DNA of 64,000 nt. Origin: Rudanella paleaurantiibacter (GTDB lineage Bacteria; Bacteroidota; Bacteroidia; Cytophagales; Spirosomataceae). The translations under genes were made by a program, and so were the position numbers. This document shows, in pieces, positions 62,501 through 64,000 of the stretch. The notes beneath the pieces are model-generated. The model made no database searches, had not been told where the DNA came from, and saw only the letters and a list, made by a program, of their open reading frames with translations. Every line of letters starts with the position of its first letter. The stretch's first letter is position 1. The stretch is from NCBI RefSeq assembly GCF_009184635.1, contig NZ_WELI01000015.1:62001-126000 (forward strand). The letters run 5' to 3'.

Positions 62501-64000
62501 AAGTGCGCGTTTGCGGGGTAAGTGGGAACGGAGTAGGTTCCAGCTTCTACGTTAAGCTCGATAATCTGTGTTTGACCGGCGCGGCCGCTCCTTGTGCAGT
62601 CAGTGTAGCAGTACCCCCCCCCGTTTGTAACACGACTACAAACCAGTACGCGCTGTCGGGTACCCTTAGTCTGACCAGCGCTGTAGCGGGTACAGCCACC
62701 CTGACAGACGGAACCACCTCAGCTACCTTAGCCATTACAACAGGGCAAGCCTCTGCACCGTTCACCCTGACTGGACTTCGCAGTGGCACCGGTGCCCACA
62801 ACCTGCTGGTTACGCTGCCCGGATGTGGGTCAGCCTCGGTGGGGTACACAGCTCCTCCGCTCTGCGCCAGTTTGACGCTTGGTTCGGCCACCGTCTGCGC
62901 CGGGCAAACCGTTAGCCTGACCGCTATTGGCTGCCCTCAGTCGGTGTTATTTGCAGGAGGAGGCTCTGTTAACGGCAATGTACTAACGATTAGTACGGCG
63001 GCCAGTCTGACAACGACGGCCATTTTTACTTACACTGCTATCTGCACTAGCACCAGCATAAGCACGACAGGGACTGTAACAGTTAACCCGCTACCCAGCC
63101 TTACGCTGACGCAAACTCCTTCGGGAACGGTCACCACCGGTAGCACTGTAACGCTAACCGCTCAGGGCTGCACGGGCGGCACACTCCGCTGGTCAGACAA
63201 CACCGCCAACCTGAACGGAAATACTGCGACAGTTATGCCAAATAGATCATCACAGGTGTACTCGGCTACCTGCACCACACAGTCTGGTTGTGTTGGTTCA
63301 GCCAGTCTGACAGTAACAGCGGTGGAACAGCCTGCGCAACTGGTATTGGTGAAGCAGGTAAGTACTAGCCGCGCTCGGCTTGGTGATCTGCTGACATACA
63401 CGGTGGTGCTAGCTAATGTAGGTCTGGGCGCTTCTGAACCAGTGAGTGTGACCGATGTGATGCAGGGAGTAGTTTTTGTACCAAGTTCAGCTACCTCCTC
63501 GCGGGGTAGTTTCATAAGTACCCCGGCCGGGGGCGTCTGGACACTGCCAGCGCTGCCCGCCAGTACTACTGTGTCACTTGTATATACCGCGTCAGTAGCT
63601 GCCGATGGGGTTGTATACAACACCGCCAAAATTCCGTCGCAAACGGCTACGGTCTGTACCTCAGTTCCCATGCTGGTATGTGATAATAATCCGATTGCTA
63701 TCCTGCTGACTGCTCCGGCTGGATACTCTCGCTACAAGTGGTTTCGATTAGGAGAAAACCAACCCGTTTACGACGGGCCACTGAACAGCTTCACGGCGAC
63801 ACAGGCGGGTGAGTATCGGGTTAGTGTAGTTGGTAGCCAAGGTGCGTGTACCGATGGGTCGTGTTGCCCTGTAGTCATTGAGGCTGTTCCATTTCCACCG
63901 GTTACAGCTCTGGCTGTAGCCCCGAGTTGCCAGGGTAATGTACCGCTCTCGAACGGGCAGATAAAACTGGCTTCTTTGGCATCCGCATCGATAGGAGCGG
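59521..64000 (+). CDS. Giant SdrD-like/DUF11 surface protein, 3' truncated
   Basis: The frame is open from ATG 59521 to the window end (1493 codons and more). The signal peptide is MCHKFFLAFLLVVVASMGA, cleavage near AEAQ. A first SdrD B-like domain starts SISGTVFRDFNADGLYTSLP. A beta-propeller-like region follows (LALSTDGTVLYAVDLFNRKL; ITDITFADDGDMIVAFSDRS). A second SdrD B domain is VQIGNRVWSDLNNNGVQDAA. Two repeats then start CNPTTNRYAVTGTV and CNTTTNQYALSGTL. A DUF11 domain is VLVKQVSTSRARLGDLLTYT. Such proteins are large cell-surface filaments or adhesins. A type IX tail would lie outside the window. Confidence 0.85.
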   Translation, partial: MCHKFFLAFLLVVVASMGAEAQSISGTVFRDFNADGLYTSLPASGTYSYGEPGIGGVSIRAYNSAGTEVATVYSNSLTGSYSLTGLTTGQTYRIEFGNLPGGDYETTRGRAAGGSATSIQFVKSPSTAVNFGLNYPNDYCQQSPPLIVPCFVSGDPLASNSTVADEHVLVNVPYTAQGTAVVATPLADAKHIGSVWGAAYQRETKKLFTAAFLKRHVGLGPAGLGGIYVTNTTGAPTPSLYVDLESAPFNLNLGASRLTGRTLPVSGTASSTDPLAFSAVGTVGLGGLALSTDGTVLYAVDLFNRKLLALKIGNPAATSLSGANLTQINLPDPACNRGVARPFAVTVQDSKVFIGMVCTGENGGSASDLYAHIYAMNEGATAIPSIPVLSFRLNYSKGQVHTGDSNLGDNWETWVTQFNQLNIGGTISSGAVRVGRPQPMITDITFADDGDMIVAFSDRSGHQLGYEQRNTTDAGSNPTLYNGYIGGDLLRANYTGTGWVLEQNATLGPLASVGSNNGQGPGTPTSNGYSSPSGEFFFGENYSTIHEETGMGSGFSVPGLNQTIVSIMDPFDVFTGGFGWFDNTTGASVRRAQLYDSNSDGGITYGKANGLGVIKALCDAAPVQIGNRVWSDLNNNGVQDAAEPGISGVLITLKGPNSTTIGTVTTNAQGEYYFTNAAGTDGNGYNYGVNLTYGGSYSLCFPTSASGLALSSQPNAGTGTSADYIDSDPTAAGVIVFTLGQAGQNNFSYDAGYVPCALSFTATPGSCNPTTNRYAVTGTVTFTATPGGSLTIIDDGANTPAVATVLSVSAGQVTLPFTLTGLVSGGRQHVVSVSFSTTDCGTQSLTYLSPTSCIATPCVGTNLLTNPSFEQGLPVLPVGQTLQSPPVGWTGGTADNNPNAGFAAPDGYAFAFSGDNGGTLCQSVSATAGNTYQLTFYAGVHQLNGQRVTLSFLNSNSAVLGTPASFSITHILENTNSFGGPYSLSGVAQAGTAQVRVCGVSGNGVGSSFYVKLDNLCLTGAAAPCAVSVAVPPPVCNTTTNQYALSGTLSLTSAVAGTATLTDGTTSATLAITTGQASAPFTLTGLRSGTGAHNLLVTLPGCGSASVGYTAPPLCASLTLGSATVCAGQTVSLTAIGCPQSVLFAGGGSVNGNVLTISTAASLTTTAIFTYTAICTSTSISTTGTVTVNPLPSLTLTQTPSGTVTTGSTVTLTAQGCTGGTLRWSDNTANLNGNTATVMPNRSSQVYSATCTTQSGCVGSASLTVTAVEQPAQLVLVKQVSTSRARLGDLLTYTVVLANVGLGASEPVSVTDVMQGVVFVPSSATSSRGSFISTPAGGVWTLPALPASTTVSLVYTASVAADGVVYNTAKIPSQTATVCTSVPMLVCDNNPIAILLTAPAGYSRYKWFRLGENQPVYDGPLNSFTATQAGEYRVSVVGSQGACTDGSCCPVVIEAVPFPPVTALAVAPSCQGNVPLSNGQIKLASLASASIGA

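Overview
The window looks like part of a large plasmid or a plasmid-derived accessory region of a Bacteroidota bacterium of the order Cytophagales, most like the Spirosoma group. The signs are LytTR and LytS-type two-component pairs, a type IX secretion sorting tail, CusB-type adaptors with DUF3347, Bacteroidota-style surface proteins, and a Rep_3-type replication initiator beside an iteron origin. No rRNA, tRNA or core housekeeping genes are present. The genus is an inference.

Positions 1-10200 and 12774-21893 form a copper/silver (possibly broader metal) resistance island. It holds a CusA-type RND pump cut in two by a methyltransferase gene, a TolC-like outer-membrane protein, two periplasmic adaptors carrying heavy-metal-binding and DUF3347 domains, a CopZ-like chaperone, a Spy/CpxP-like protein, CopB- and CopA-type P-type ATPases, DUF305 proteins (one frameshifted), and two unusual AraC regulators fused to an HMA-like CxxC domain. 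An AT-richer insert at 10442-12764 carries a Pycsar-type anti-phage module with two different nucleotide cyclases and one membrane effector. Positions 22071-26174 hold a small cluster of predicted nucleases.

Positions 26354-32116 (minus strand) form a compact RiPP-like operon: secreted protein, histidine kinase, LytTR regulator, a 39-residue peptide gene, and a full-length LanB dehydratase. No LanC cyclase is visible and the peptide has no cysteine. Positions 32263-36287 are the replication and maintenance segment: two perfect DnaA boxes, seven 21-22 bp iterons, an AT-rich tract, a Rep_3 initiator, and a tyrosine recombinase preceded by a dif-like inverted repeat. A decayed ISL3-family element follows (36651-38382), then an ECF sigma factor and a second two-component pair (38528-41857).

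From 42610 to the right edge lies a surface-protein locus, all on the plus strand. Short secreted proteins with a constant N-terminus and a variable C1q-like C-terminus alternate with long modular adhesin-like proteins that share nearly identical modules. After them come a 1758-residue giant with dockerin-like repeats, two cohesin-like secreted proteins (one with a type IX sorting tail), and a SdrD/DUF11 giant that runs off the window. Copies of modules, intergenic hairpins and a gene remnant show that the locus grew by tandem duplication and probably gene conversion.
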